Source: an uncultured Clostridia bacterium (GTDB lineage: Bacteria; Bacillota; Clostridia; TANB77; CAG-508). Taken from it: 43,570 nucleotides of DNA. Below the pieces are notes generated by a model that saw nothing but the letters and a program-made list of their open reading frames with translations, was not told where the DNA came from and made no database searches. The position numbers were made by a program, and so were the translations under genes. Positions 1 to 9,697 of the stretch are shown here, piece after piece (the first letter of the stretch is position 1; each line of letters starts with the position of its first letter). The stretch is from contig CAKOVW010000004.1 in NCBI GenBank assembly GCA_934122125.1, positions 1 to 43,570 on the forward strand, read 5' to 3'.

Positions 1-39
1 TATTTTCTGAAATTGATTACATGATTCATAAATGAAAAG

Positions 40-79
40 TGCCAATTGAAACTGAAAGTTTCAATTGGCATATTTTTTT
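40..79 (-). terminator. Intrinsic terminator, probably bidirectional
   Basis: A perfect 14-bp inverted repeat (arms 40-53 and 57-70, 3-nt loop) lies just downstream of the glycosyltransferase stop codon. A T-rich run follows it on the plus strand (71-79). On the minus strand the run after the hairpin is short (TTTTC). It can end transcription of the minus-strand gene and perhaps a plus-strand gene to the left of the window. Confidence 0.8.
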
Positions 80-1049
80 ACTTATTTAAGTGTTCGTTTG
101 TTTCTTTTGTTTCATTATATCTTTCAATAAAGTATAAAGGTCTATGTTTGCTTTCATTAAATGTTCTTCCTAAATATTCACCTATAAATCCTAAGAAAAT
201 CAACTGAATTCCGCCTAAGAATAGTGTAACTACCATTAGTGAAGCATAGCCTGGTACGTCTATTCCTGTTGCTAGTGTTTTTACTATTACAAATATCATG
301 TATATAAATGCAACAAATGAAATTACTACTCCTATAATTGCAGCCCATCTTAAAGGTGATGTTGTAAATGATGTAATTCCATCAATAGATAAATTAATCA
401 TTCTTGCATAATTATATTTTGTTTTTCCAGCTGCTCTTGCATCTCTATCATATAAAATTTCTTTTTTATTATAGCCTATAAAGCTAAATAGTCCTTTTGT
501 ATATCTTTGATTTTCTCTCATAGATTTTAGTGCTTCTACACAACGTCTATCTAATAGTCTAAAATCTCCTGTATCTACTTGAAGTTGTATTTTGGTAAAG
601 CCTTGTAGTATTCTATAATACATTTTTGATGTAAATTTCTTTAGCCATGTTTCCCCATCTCTAGTTCTTCTTCTGGCATAAACATCATCATAGCCTTCTT
701 CCCAGTATTTTATCATTTCTGGAATTAATTCTGGTGGATCTTGCAAATCTGCATCAATAATAACTACTGCATCACCTTTGCAGTAGTCTAAGCCTGCTAT
801 CATAGCTGTTTCTTTTCCATAGTTTCTAGATAAATTTAAATAACAAAATCTTTTGTCTTTTTCTCTTAACTCTTGCATAATTTCAAAAGTTTTGTCTTTG
901 CTTCCGTCATTTACTAATAGTACTTCAAAATCATAATTAGTATTTTCATTCATTAGTTTTTCTAGTCTGTCATATAATAAGTGTAATACATCTTGTTCGT
1001 TATAGGCTGGTACTAATATTGTAACTAATTTTTTCTTTTCTTGTTCCAT
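78..1049 (-). CDS. Family 2 glycosyltransferase, GtrB/DPM1-like, membrane-anchored
   Basis: This 323-residue protein looks like a polyprenyl-phosphate sugar transferase that loads a sugar from a nucleotide donor onto undecaprenyl phosphate at the inner face of the membrane. A GT-A domain covers about residues 8-230: VPAYNE near the start, VNDGSKD at about 47, and the metal-binding DADLQDPPE segment at about 98-106. Two hydrophobic segments follow at about 235-260 and 270-297, as in GtrB/YkoT/CsbB-type proteins. The start ATG is preceded by GGAGG at good spacing, and a terminator hairpin sits right after the stop. The acceptor and sugar cannot be told from sequence. It could serve teichoic acid or exopolysaccharide decoration. 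The gene is intact and of normal length for the family. Confidence 0.9.
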   Translation of the reverse strand: MEQEKKKLVTILVPAYNEQDVLHLLYDRLEKLMNENTNYDFEVLLVNDGSKDKTFEIMQELREKDKRFCYLNLSRNYGKETAMIAGLDYCKGDAVVIIDADLQDPPELIPEMIKYWEEGYDDVYARRRTRDGETWLKKFTSKMYYRILQGFTKIQLQVDTGDFRLLDRRCVEALKSMRENQRYTKGLFSFIGYNKKEILYDRDARAAGKTKYNYARMINLSIDGITSFTTSPLRWAAIIGVVISFVAFIYMIFVIVKTLATGIDVPGYASLMVVTLFLGGIQLIFLGFIGEYLGRTFNESKHRPLYFIERYNETKETNEHLNK

Positions 1050-1110
1050 AATAACCTCCGATTATTTTTATATTATAGTTATATCATATATTTTAAAAAT
1101 AGTAAATAGG

Positions 1111-1962
1111 TTATTTATTATGACTTATCTTTGCATTGTTTAATATTTTATATGTTTTACATATATCACATTCTTTACATATTGAAACTCTATTTTGAAA
1201 AATTAATTGCAATGTATTTATAAATTCATCTTCATCATCTATCAAATGTATTTCTATTTTTCTTGGAAGTAAGCATAATAATGTATTTAAAGCCAAATCA
1301 TTAGGTGAGAAAGAAATGTCTGATAAATATTTTGCGTTATATATATTTTCTGAAACAGATACTATGTTTCTTTTTTCATCTAATAAAATAGACTCTCCAT
1401 TCATATAAATTAAATGAAGTAAATTATATTGTGGTGCTTTAGATTCAACATAAACTCTAAGTAGACTTACAAATTCTCTATATTCCTTTTCAATAATAAA
1501 TTGATTTACCGCTTCATCTACAATGTTGTCTAAATAGTTTATATATTCCTTTAATCTAAAGTAAACAAAACCGTCTAAAATAATGCTGTTGTTTTCTTTA
1601 ATATATTCTTTTACATTTTTTTGTTCTGATATTTTTAATGTATATATTTCTGGTTCTATTATCTGCATACAATTTTCTAATATTTTTGTTTTTTCATATT
1701 CATCAAAGTAAAAATAATTGTAATTTATAAGTTGTTTTAATATTTTTTCTTCATAGAATTCAATTACAACTTCCACCAATAAATCTCTTAAAAATTTATA
1801 AAATTTTTTGTTGTCATTTCCAGTATAATGAATAATTATATTTTTATATATTTTAAATTGATTTTGAGAATATATTAAATTTTCAAAATCAATTTCTTCA
1901 ATTCTATTTAGTAGATAATCTAATATTTTTGTATTATTTGTTTTAAAACAAAATGATTTCAT
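1111..1962 (-). CDS. ytxC: YtxC-like putative sporulation protein
   Basis: The 283-residue protein matches my recollection of the YtxC-like family of spore formers. The order is a variable N-terminal half, then a conserved core around residues 128-190 (DGFVYFRLKEY, VDEAV, EKEYREFVSLLR), then a C-terminal LLCLLPRKIEIH segment at about 229-240, and a cysteine-containing tail (CKECDIC) at about 262-268. The biochemical role is unknown; the family is tied to endospore formers. There is no signal peptide or membrane segment. A GAGGAG ribosome binding site precedes the ATG. It lies 61 nt upstream of the glycosyltransferase in the same direction, with no terminator between. The paired cysteines at the C-terminus could bind a metal, which is inference. 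Confidence 0.75.
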   Translation of the reverse strand: MKSFCFKTNNTKILDYLLNRIEEIDFENLIYSQNQFKIYKNIIIHYTGNDNKKFYKFLRDLLVEVVIEFYEEKILKQLINYNYFYFDEYEKTKILENCMQIIEPEIYTLKISEQKNVKEYIKENNSIILDGFVYFRLKEYINYLDNIVDEAVNQFIIEKEYREFVSLLRVYVESKAPQYNLLHLIYMNGESILLDEKRNIVSVSENIYNAKYLSDISFSPNDLALNTLLCLLPRKIEIHLIDDEDEFINTLQLIFQNRVSICKECDICKTYKILNNAKISHNK

Positions 1963-2109
1963 TTGATTTTTAGCTCCTCTCTACATAAAAAAATGAAAAT
2001 TATATACAAATTCTAACTTTCTTAGAATATAAAAATATTATCTACTAAAAACTTGTTAGATATACATATTTTATTCCAAATGTCTTAAATTAGTAACATG
2101 TTCTAAAGT

Positions 2110-2433
2110 TTATTTATTTTTAATGCCTCTAAATCTACAATATATTCCATCTTTTAAATTATACGCATTTACATATCCTAATTGAGTTAATATTTGTTGT
2201 GCCTGTTTGCTTCTAGTTCCGCATGAACAATATGCAACAATAGTGATTTGTTTATTTGGTATTATATTTTGAACATTTTTTTCTAAATCATACACATCAA
2301 TATTAATTGCATTTTGTAAATGTTCTTCGCAATATTCTTGGTAGCTTCTAACATCTAGTAAAATTCCATTTGTTCTTCTTAAAAGTTCTTGTGCTTGATT
2401 ATAATTAAGCTCTTTGTTTATATTTTCATACAT
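2110..2433 (-). CDS. Single-domain rhodanese-like protein
   Basis: A small cytoplasmic rhodanese of 107 residues from the ATG at 2433. The domain fills the protein: LLDVRSYQEYCEEHLQNAINI near the N-terminus is the typical LDVR...E...HI..A.NI signature. The active-site loop is YCSCGTRS at about residues 68-75, with the catalytic cysteine expected at the start of the CGTRS hexad-like loop. Such proteins carry persulfide sulfur for sulfur transfer or detoxification. An upstream in-frame GTG at 2442 would add three residues; the ATG is preferred because AAAGTGA sits at a suitable distance, though the ribosome binding site is weak. It is flanked upstream by a strong hairpin, so it is probably its own transcript. 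Confidence 0.85.
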   Translation of the reverse strand: MYENINKELNYNQAQELLRRTNGILLDVRSYQEYCEEHLQNAINIDVYDLEKNVQNIIPNKQITIVAYCSCGTRSKQAQQILTQLGYVNAYNLKDGIYCRFRGIKNK

Positions 2434-2463
2434 TTTTATCACTTTCTTTCATACAAAATTAAA

Positions 2464-2493
2464 CAAGGTTCATACTATATAGTATGAACCTTG
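2464..2493 (-). terminator. Terminator after the SecD/SecF-like genes
   Basis: A perfect 30-bp palindrome (arms 2464-2478 and 2479-2493) lies 16 nt past the stop codon of the SecF-like gene. On the minus strand it is followed by TTTAATTTT. It separates the Sec cluster from the rhodanese gene. Confidence 0.75.
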
Positions 2494-2509
2494 CTTATAT
2501 TTTGTTTAT

Positions 2510-3157
2510 TTACTTTTGATTTAATTTATAATATTCCAATTGTTTGTGCTTTACCATTGTTAATGAAACAATTGATATTGCATAAATTATTAAACCAATA
2601 GGAATAACTAATGTATTAAAAGGTAACTTTGTAAGTATTAATGCAATTACATATGTTGCTTGTGGTGCTAATATTGCTAAAATATATGTAAAAATAGTTT
2701 TTATAACTCCTATTTTTCTATACATTATTGCAGCATATATCAAAATAATTACTGTACTTATGGCTACTGGCCAAATATATGGTTTTATAATATTATAGAC
2801 TTCTACTTTAGGTTGATTTTTTACTTCAATATCTTCTTTTTTGTTTTCTAATCCAAATTTTTCATTTATTTTAGTATTTAGAGTTTCTACTTTTTCTGTT
2901 GCGTCATCTTGTTTTGGAATAGTTATACAAGCCATATCTTCATATACTTCTACTTTTTGTATTTTTACGTCTTTTGTTTCAAATACATCTTTTACTATTT
3001 GCTCTAATTCTTTGTTATCAAAGTTTTTACCCATATATACATATATTTTAGTATTTTCATCATATGCAGTATCTAATTTAAATCCTATTGTAGCTACTAA
3101 AACTGCACTAATTATAATAATTAAAACAAGTATTGAATAAATAATTTTTTTGTTCAT
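2510..3157 (-). CDS. Short, divergent SecF-like membrane protein
   Basis: This 215-residue protein has one N-terminal membrane segment (about 5-27), an extracytoplasmic domain of about 95 residues, then three C-terminal membrane segments (about 128-146, 152-176, 179-200). It sits 20 nt after the SecD-like gene in the same operon, where SecF belongs. The order one TM, a soluble P4-sized domain, then more TMs is SecF-like, but SecF has about 300 residues and six membrane segments, so about two are missing. The segment aligned by eye with the SecF motif (Y-S-I-N-D-T) reads Y-A-I-S-I-V, so the aspartate is absent. I infer a degenerate SecF partner on position and topology rather than clear homology. 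Alternative: an unrelated small membrane protein. Confidence 0.55.
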   Translation of the reverse strand: MNKKIIYSILVLIIIISAVLVATIGFKLDTAYDENTKIYVYMGKNFDNKELEQIVKDVFETKDVKIQKVEVYEDMACITIPKQDDATEKVETLNTKINEKFGLENKKEDIEVKNQPKVEVYNIIKPYIWPVAISTVIILIYAAIMYRKIGVIKTIFTYILAILAPQATYVIALILTKLPFNTLVIPIGLIIYAISIVSLTMVKHKQLEYYKLNQK

Positions 3158-3177
3158 TTTTTTATCACATTCCTTTA

Positions 3178-4533
3178 CTATTTTTTAGATATTAATGTTT
3201 TAGTTACAACAAGATTATATAATATAATAAATGTTATTCCCCAGAACATTGTCATACCAAAGCTATAAATTGGAAGCCATTTTACAAAGCTAAATACAAT
3301 TGTAGTAATTGCTATTGGTATTATTATAAATAGAAATTTTCCTAAAACTTGGTTATAAGTAATTTCTTCGTTCTTTTTAATTAGTTGTAATAAATATACT
3401 GTAAATGTGTAATCTAATGCAATTGCTACTAGAATTCCTGTTATTCCCTCTAACGTTAGAATTACATTGGCTATTCTAATAACTATTAATAAAGTTGCAA
3501 TATATCCAATAAAACTAATAGCTCCCAATAAGCCTTTTGATTTGTATTTAATTATTAAAAATAGTATTCCAATACCTATTAGGCTGGCAATTACTATTGC
3601 TGGAATTACTGCCATATCCATGTTAGCATCTGATAGTACATAACGATTTTCTTCGATTGTATATACTATTGGTAAATTTCCTGTATTTAATAAAACTGCC
3701 AAATTATTTGCTTCTTGAGCATAAGTTACTAAGTCTGTACCGCTATTACTTGCTGTTCCAAATGATAATTGAATAAGTCCATTAGAAATTTCTTCTGCAA
3801 AATATGTGCTAAGCATTTTTGTATCATCAATTTTTACAGTAACTTTTTTAGTGGTGTCATTTCCATCTGAGTCCTCTGTTTTTACAAAAGTTTTAGAAAT
3901 TTCTTGTAATTTTTGTGTTCCTTCTTTATTAAATTGAATTGTTAAATATACTGTTACTCCACTGTCTGTAGAATTATATCCCACTTTTGCTTCTTTTATA
4001 TGAGAGTTGTCCATCAATACATTATTTTGGTCATCAACTATTTTAAAGTTTCCTTTAATAGCTAGATATTGCAATATCATATTTGTGTTATCATTTTCTG
4101 GTAATTGTAATGAAATTTTTCCTGTTTCTTCGTCCTGTTTAAGAGTATAATAGTCAGCTGCTTTTGCTTCTCTTAATCCTGATGAAGTGTATTGTATTTT
4201 TTTAAGTTTATTAAGTCTTTCTTCTATAATTTTTTTAGATAATTTATAATTATCTTTTGTTAAACTTTCTTCACTATTTACAGGTTCTTCTTTTTTAGTA
4301 GTATTTTCTCCTTCTTCTGTAACTACATTTCCGTCTTTGTCATAAATAACAGTATTGGTAGCAGTACTTACTGTTACTCCTACATTTCTTAATCCTGTTA
4401 AGGTAGTTCCTAGTTTAAACTTTGGCAAAATATTTTCTACAAATTTAGTTTTTTGTACAAAAATCCCTCCAAATGAAATTAATGCTAATAAAATTATAAT
4501 TAAGATTATTAGTGTTCTTTTTAGTGCTTTCAT
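3178..4533 (-). CDS. secD: Divergent SecD-like protein translocase subunit
   Basis: SecD uses the proton gradient to pull exported proteins out of the SecYEG channel. This 451-residue protein has an N-terminal membrane anchor (about 10-27), a threonine/glutamate-rich linker, a P1-like domain (about 95-275; LRxAKAADYYTL and GFK/TVYLTIQFNKEGTQKL are recognisable), and a C-terminal block of about five or six membrane segments from residue 310. The key TM motif, LTLPGIAG...AVDANV in normal SecD, appears here as LTLEGITG...ALDYTF, so the proton-relay aspartate is kept in a strongly altered context. The start at 4533 is preferred over the ATG at 4542 because AAAGGA is only about 1-2 nt from the latter and 10 nt from the former. 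The SecF-like gene follows. Confidence 0.75.
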   Translation of the reverse strand: MKALKRTLIILIIILLALISFGGIFVQKTKFVENILPKFKLGTTLTGLRNVGVTVSTATNTVIYDKDGNVVTEEGENTTKKEEPVNSEESLTKDNYKLSKKIIEERLNKLKKIQYTSSGLREAKAADYYTLKQDEETGKISLQLPENDNTNMILQYLAIKGNFKIVDDQNNVLMDNSHIKEAKVGYNSTDSGVTVYLTIQFNKEGTQKLQEISKTFVKTEDSDGNDTTKKVTVKIDDTKMLSTYFAEEISNGLIQLSFGTASNSGTDLVTYAQEANNLAVLLNTGNLPIVYTIEENRYVLSDANMDMAVIPAIVIASLIGIGILFLIIKYKSKGLLGAISFIGYIATLLIVIRIANVILTLEGITGILVAIALDYTFTVYLLQLIKKNEEITYNQVLGKFLFIIIPIAITTIVFSFVKWLPIYSFGMTMFWGITFIILYNLVVTKTLISKK

Positions 4534-4613
4534 TTTTTTCATTTCCTTTCTTTATTTGTGGTTTATAATCTACTTTGACTTTGACAAAGCAAGATGCTAA
4601 TTATTTTTAAAAT

Positions 4614-5273
4614 TTAAAGTAGTTTGGTATCATTAATAATTAACTCAAACCAAATACCCAAATACTTAGCAGCATATTTGCTCATCATAGTTCTGTCCAT
4701 AAATATTTCAAAATAGTCTAATACAGGTGATATTTTGGTATCAATTGTTAAATCTAATATTACTTTTCTATTTTCTTTATCTATTATAAATTTTGAATCT
4801 GTAACTGCATAATTTACTTTGTCGTGCTTATCAAATGTTGATATATTTTGATTTACTACTCTACTACGATGTGCATCAGACTTGTCCGCTAGTATTAAAG
4901 CTGCTGATATATCACTTACTGCTGTACCTGTTTGTTCATCATGATTGCCTATTGCCATCATAATTTCTGTTCGTTTTTCTACATCCATTCCCATATCTTT
5001 TAGAATTTGATATGCAAGTATTGCTCCTGTGTGAGCATGGTCAACTCTATTAATACAATTTCCTATGTCATGCATATATCCTGCTATTTTAGCAAGTTCT
5101 ACCCTTTCTTCTGGATAATCTAGAGTTTGTAATAATTCTCCTGCTCGTTGTGATACAATGCTCATGTGTCTTACTGAGTGTTCTGTATACCCTAAAGCAT
5201 TTAATTGTTTTTGTGAACTTAATATTAATTGATTAAGTTCCTCATTTTTCTTTACGTCTTCTAATGTAATCAA
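4614..5273 (-). CDS. HD-domain phosphohydrolase
   Basis: A 219-residue soluble HD-superfamily hydrolase. The metal-binding motif set is visible: an H at about residue 36 (SVRHMS), the HD pair in YMHDIG at about 68-69, H at about 80 (VDHAHTG), NHDE at about 109-112 and a downstream aspartate in ILADKSD at about 128-131. These coordinate one or two divalent metals for cleavage of a phosphate ester, possibly a nucleotide; the substrate is unknown. The start is TTG with a strong AGGAGG seven bases upstream; there is no better ATG nearby. It lies between the TIGR04086 protein and SecD in the Sec cluster, a place where HD-domain genes are also found in other Clostridia as far as I recall. Confidence 0.85.
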   Translation of the reverse strand: MITLEDVKKNEELNQLILSSQKQLNALGYTEHSVRHMSIVSQRAGELLQTLDYPEERVELAKIAGYMHDIGNCINRVDHAHTGAILAYQILKDMGMDVEKRTEIMMAIGNHDEQTGTAVSDISAALILADKSDAHRSRVVNQNISTFDKHDKVNYAVTDSKFIIDKENRKVILDLTIDTKISPVLDYFEIFMDRTMMSKYAAKYLGIWFELIINDTKLL

Positions 5274-5326
5274 TTAATTTCCTCCTAATGTATAAATTTA
5301 CTTTTTAAATTTTATATTAAAATATA

Positions 5327-5379
5327 AAAAATAGCAACTATTTTTGAGAATTTCTTTCTAAAAAAATATCGCTATTTTT
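5327..5379 (-). terminator. Possible terminator hairpin
   Basis: Inverted repeats AAAAATAGC (5327-5335) and GCTATTTTT (5371-5379) flank 35 nt downstream of the TIGR04086 gene. The loop is long, so this is only a candidate terminator or processing hairpin. Confidence 0.4.
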
Positions 5380-5385
5380 CGACTT

Positions 5386-5793
5386 TTATTTTTTATTCAA
5401 ATTAACGCCTATTATTCCACCTATTATTCCTGTTACTATTCCAACTAATAACATGATAAAAGAATTAAATGTAAGTGAAAATCCTGCCAAGAATAAACTT
5501 GATACTAAGTATAAAATTACAATATATATAAATCCAACTAAACTTCCATTTAACAAACCGTTTTTTCTTATTTTTCTTGTGCTAATCATGCTACCTATTA
5601 ATATGCTAATTCCTGTAATCACTAGTACAACTGGCTTTATTGTGTTTTCTGATAGGTTAGTATAGCATAATAGCATTGCAAAAATCAGTAGTAAGATAAA
5701 TGATATAATAATGGCAAATATACTTCCTTTTATTATTCTAACTGAATTTTTTCTTAATTCACTTTTTTCGGTAATAATATTATCTTTTTCCAT
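5386..5793 (-). CDS. TIGR04086 family (YrzE-like) membrane protein
   Basis: A 135-residue integral membrane protein with four predicted membrane segments: about 22-44, 52-70, 82-104 and 108-131. The last contains the glycine-rich GIVTGIIGGIIGVNL. Its size, four-TM topology and position beside the queA-tgt-Sec genes match the TIGR04086 family of Firmicutes, which has no known function and usually lies next to yajC. Here yajC is not present; the neighbour is a WG-repeat protein. The N-terminal 20 residues are charged and cytoplasmic. The ribosome binding site (AGAGAGTG) is weak. Confidence 0.75.
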   Translation of the reverse strand: MEKDNIITEKSELRKNSVRIIKGSIFAIIISFILLLIFAMLLCYTNLSENTIKPVVLVITGISILIGSMISTRKIRKNGLLNGSLVGFIYIVILYLVSSLFLAGFSLTFNSFIMLLVGIVTGIIGGIIGVNLNKK

Positions 5794-5875
5794 AATTTCA
5801 CACTCTCTTATAGTTTTATTACTTAATTTTATGTTTTTGCTGTTAGTTTAGAACTCATTATATAAATAAAAAAGT

Positions 5876-5901
5876 AAAAACCATACTTTTTAAAAGTATG
5901 G
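5876..5901 (-). terminator. Terminator after the WG-repeat gene
   Basis: Arms CCATACTTTT (5881-5890) and AAAAGTATGG (5892-5901) pair perfectly. On the minus strand the stem is followed directly by a run of five T (plus-strand A at 5876-5880). It lies just past the stop at 5930. Confidence 0.8.
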
Positions 5902-5929
5902 CTTTGGGTTAAACTGTGTAAAATTTTCT

Positions 5930-7459
5930 TTATTGTTGCACTGTTGTAACATTTACTGGCTTTGTATTTGTCTGGCTATTAGTAGTATTTACTGTATTAG
6001 TACTTGTTTGAGTAGTAGTTGTATTAGTATTTGTTTGAGTAGTATCAACTACTGTTGTATTTTGAGTTGGTTGTTGATTAGTATTTTGGTCCGTATTTGT
6101 TGAACTATTTTCATTTTTTACATATTTTTTTATATAGTCAATTACATTCATTTCTTGGTTATTATATATCATGTGATATGTTTCTTTTCCTTCTGAAGTT
6201 GTTGAATACATTGCTTGTAATGATATAGGCAATAATTGTTTTCCACTACTATCTATTAAGCCATATACATTATTTTTTCTTACTACAATTCCTTCATAAT
6301 CTGGTACTAATAATAAATTATTAGCATTTTTCTCAGTTAACTTTTCATTTCCTACTATACAACCTAAATCAGTATATTCGTTATTTGTAATTTTCTTTCC
6401 TGTTATGTCAAATAAGTCCCATACTCCATTTTTCTTTGCAGGAATACATTTATTATATAATAAATATTGATTTTTTATTTTATCACTTGCAAATTTTGTT
6501 GAGTCTATTCCTATTTGATCATATTCCAAATAAACTATAATACTTCCATTTGAGTTAATTACACCTTGTTTTTTGTTATTTGTAACTAAGTATAGCTCAC
6601 TATCTTTATCTATTTGCTTAATATTTTCATATTCTGGACTAATTTTAGTTTTTGCGTCATAAGACATTATTCCCATTTTGTTTTCAACTGTTGTTACAAT
6701 AAACTCTTTTGTGCTTTCAATGAATTTGATTTTAGCATATTTAGTTCCTAATATCTCTTGTCCATTTAAACTTTGAACTCCATAATTTCCACTTGTATTT
6801 TTTACTACAATCATATTATATAATAGTGCTTTTTGATTGCTAAAGTCTGCTTCGTTATCTGAAATTCCAGAATTTTGGAATTTTGCTGTGTAGTAATCAA
6901 CTAGATATAGTAAAGTATAAATTGTTACTCTATTTTCTTTTTGATTATATGACATTGAAATATTAAAAGCAATTTGAGCTCCTTCAATAGTAGTGCACAA
7001 TTGATCATTTATCATTTTTACAGGCTCATCTATTTCAAAGTATTCATAATCATTTTTAGAACTTGCTAATATTTTATATATTTTGTTAGAGCCTAAACTA
7101 AATGATGCTATTTCGTTAGTTGATTCAACATAACATTTAGTTTTATCCTCTGTATATTTATTTTCATATTCTGCATTGTTTGATTCATAGCCTACATATG
7201 AAGCAAATGCACGTATTGGAATATACACCTTTCCTTGATCAAATATCAAAACATTTTTTAAATTTGTATTTGATTTAGTATCTATTGAAATTTTTAATTC
7301 TGTTGTTTCCATATAGTACATTAATACTATTAATGCAATAACTATTAGTAATAATACTGCTAAAATTACTCCTATAACTTTCATCCACTTTTTTGCATTT
7401 ACTTGTTCTTGTGTTGGTTTATTGCTATTATAGCCTCCGCTACCAATAAAATCATCCAT
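5930..7459 (-). CDS. Membrane-anchored WG-repeat protein with copper-amine-oxidase-like N-terminal domain
   Basis: The start at 7459 (509 residues) is chosen because GGAGG lies seven bases upstream; the longer frame to 7486 has no ribosome binding site. A short cytoplasmic N-terminus is followed by one membrane segment (about 27-50). Next is a stalk domain of the copper-amine-oxidase N-terminal type (about 60-170; VYIPIRAFASYVGY). Then come several WG-like repeats (about 205-420; NYGVQSLNGQEI, KMGIMSYDAK, KQGVINSNGSI, GVWDLFDITGK, VYGLIDSSGKQL). The last ~65 residues are a Thr/Asn/Gln-rich tail. It is likely an extracytoplasmic wall-associated protein. The function is unknown. It follows tgt directly (stop and ATG about 28 nt apart) and occupies the place where yajC is normally found. 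Confidence 0.7.
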   Translation of the reverse strand: MDDFIGSGGYNSNKPTQEQVNAKKWMKVIGVILAVLLLIVIALIVLMYYMETTELKISIDTKSNTNLKNVLIFDQGKVYIPIRAFASYVGYESNNAEYENKYTEDKTKCYVESTNEIASFSLGSNKIYKILASSKNDYEYFEIDEPVKMINDQLCTTIEGAQIAFNISMSYNQKENRVTIYTLLYLVDYYTAKFQNSGISDNEADFSNQKALLYNMIVVKNTSGNYGVQSLNGQEILGTKYAKIKFIESTKEFIVTTVENKMGIMSYDAKTKISPEYENIKQIDKDSELYLVTNNKKQGVINSNGSIIVYLEYDQIGIDSTKFASDKIKNQYLLYNKCIPAKKNGVWDLFDITGKKITNNEYTDLGCIVGNEKLTEKNANNLLLVPDYEGIVVRKNNVYGLIDSSGKQLLPISLQAMYSTTSEGKETYHMIYNNQEMNVIDYIKKYVKNENSSTNTDQNTNQQPTQNTTVVDTTQTNTNTTTTQTSTNTVNTTNSQTNTKPVNVTTVQQ

Positions 7460-7486
7460 AAAATATCCTCCAATTCTTTTGTACAT

Positions 7487-8612
<1,126 letters not shown>

Positions 8613-8654
8613 TTTATTTCTCCTATATTAATATTATATATTTTGTATAACAGT

Positions 8655-9680
8655 TTAATAAATAAACATTGCATCTCCAAATGAGAAAAATTTATACTGC
8701 TCTTTCACAGCTTCCTCATAAGCCTGCATTATAAAGTCTATTCCAGCTAATGCTGATACTAACATTATTAATGTTGATTCTGGTAAATGGAAATTAGTAA
8801 TTAACGCGTCTAAGCATTTAAATTTATAGCCAGGATAAATAAATATACTAGTATCTCCTTCTACCTCCTTTACAAGCCCATCTTCATTAGCAACACTCTC
8901 TAATACTCTACAAGATGTTGTTCCAACTGCAATTACTCTATGTCCACCTTTTTTAGCTTTGTTTATTTTTTCTGCATCTTCTGCTTTTATATAAAAATGT
9001 TCTGAATGCATATCATGCTCTTCAATGTTCTCAACTTTCACCGGTCTAAAGGTTCCAATTCCAACATGTAATGTAACATTGGCAACTTCTACACCTTTTT
9101 CTTTTAGTTTTTCAAACAATTCATCTGTAAAGTGTAGCCCTGCTGTTGGAGCAGCTGCAGACCCTTCATATTTTGCATATACTGTTTGATATCTGTCTTT
9201 TTCCTTTAACTTTTCATGAATATATGGTGGTAGTGGCATTAATCCTATTTCGTTTAAAATTTCATTAAATATTCCATTATATTCAAACTTTACTTTTCGG
9301 TTTCCATCATCTAATTTTTCTAAGATTTCAGCTTTTAGAATTCCATTTCCAAACGAAACTTTTACACCTGGCATTAATTTTTTGCCTGGTTTTACCATAA
9401 CCTCCCAAATATCTCCTTCTACTCTTTTTAATAATAAAAATTCAACATTTGCTCCAGTTTCTTCCTTTACACCATATAAACGAGCAGGAATAACTTTTGT
9501 ATTATTCCTTACTAAACAATCTCCTGGTTCTAAATAATCTATAATGTCTTTAAAAATTTTATGTTCTATTGTTTTATTTTTTCTATCTAACACCATCAAT
9601 CTAGATTGATCTCTATCTTTTATTGGTACTTGTGCTATTAGTTCTTTTGGTAAATTATAGTTAAAGTCTGAAACTTTCAT
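8655..9680 (-). CDS. queA: S-adenosylmethionine:tRNA ribosyltransferase-isomerase
   Basis: QueA transfers the ribosyl part of SAM to preQ1 in tRNA to give epoxyqueuosine. The 341-residue protein is full length and has family landmarks in order: SDFNYNLPKELIAQ at the N-terminus, RDQSRLMVLDR at about 23-33, DCLVRNNTKVIPARL at about 53-67, the segment YEGSAAAPTAGLHFT at about 171-185, HVGIGTFRPV at about 206-215 and the C-terminal YKFFSFGDAMFI. AAAGGAG precedes the ATG. It is the first gene of the queA-tgt pair, which fits the order of the two steps. The gene is intact, unlike tgt. Confidence 0.97.
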   Translation of the reverse strand: MKVSDFNYNLPKELIAQVPIKDRDQSRLMVLDRKNKTIEHKIFKDIIDYLEPGDCLVRNNTKVIPARLYGVKEETGANVEFLLLKRVEGDIWEVMVKPGKKLMPGVKVSFGNGILKAEILEKLDDGNRKVKFEYNGIFNEILNEIGLMPLPPYIHEKLKEKDRYQTVYAKYEGSAAAPTAGLHFTDELFEKLKEKGVEVANVTLHVGIGTFRPVKVENIEEHDMHSEHFYIKAEDAEKINKAKKGGHRVIAVGTTSCRVLESVANEDGLVKEVEGDTSIFIYPGYKFKCLDALITNFHLPESTLIMLVSALAGIDFIMQAYEEAVKEQYKFFSFGDAMFIY

Positions 9681-9697
9681 TGCTTGTATATCTCCTT

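Noticed and set aside
2010..2030. Small hairpin ATTCTAA/TTAGAAT after the rhodanese gene
   Set aside because: Only seven weak pairs and no good T run, so not listed as a terminator.
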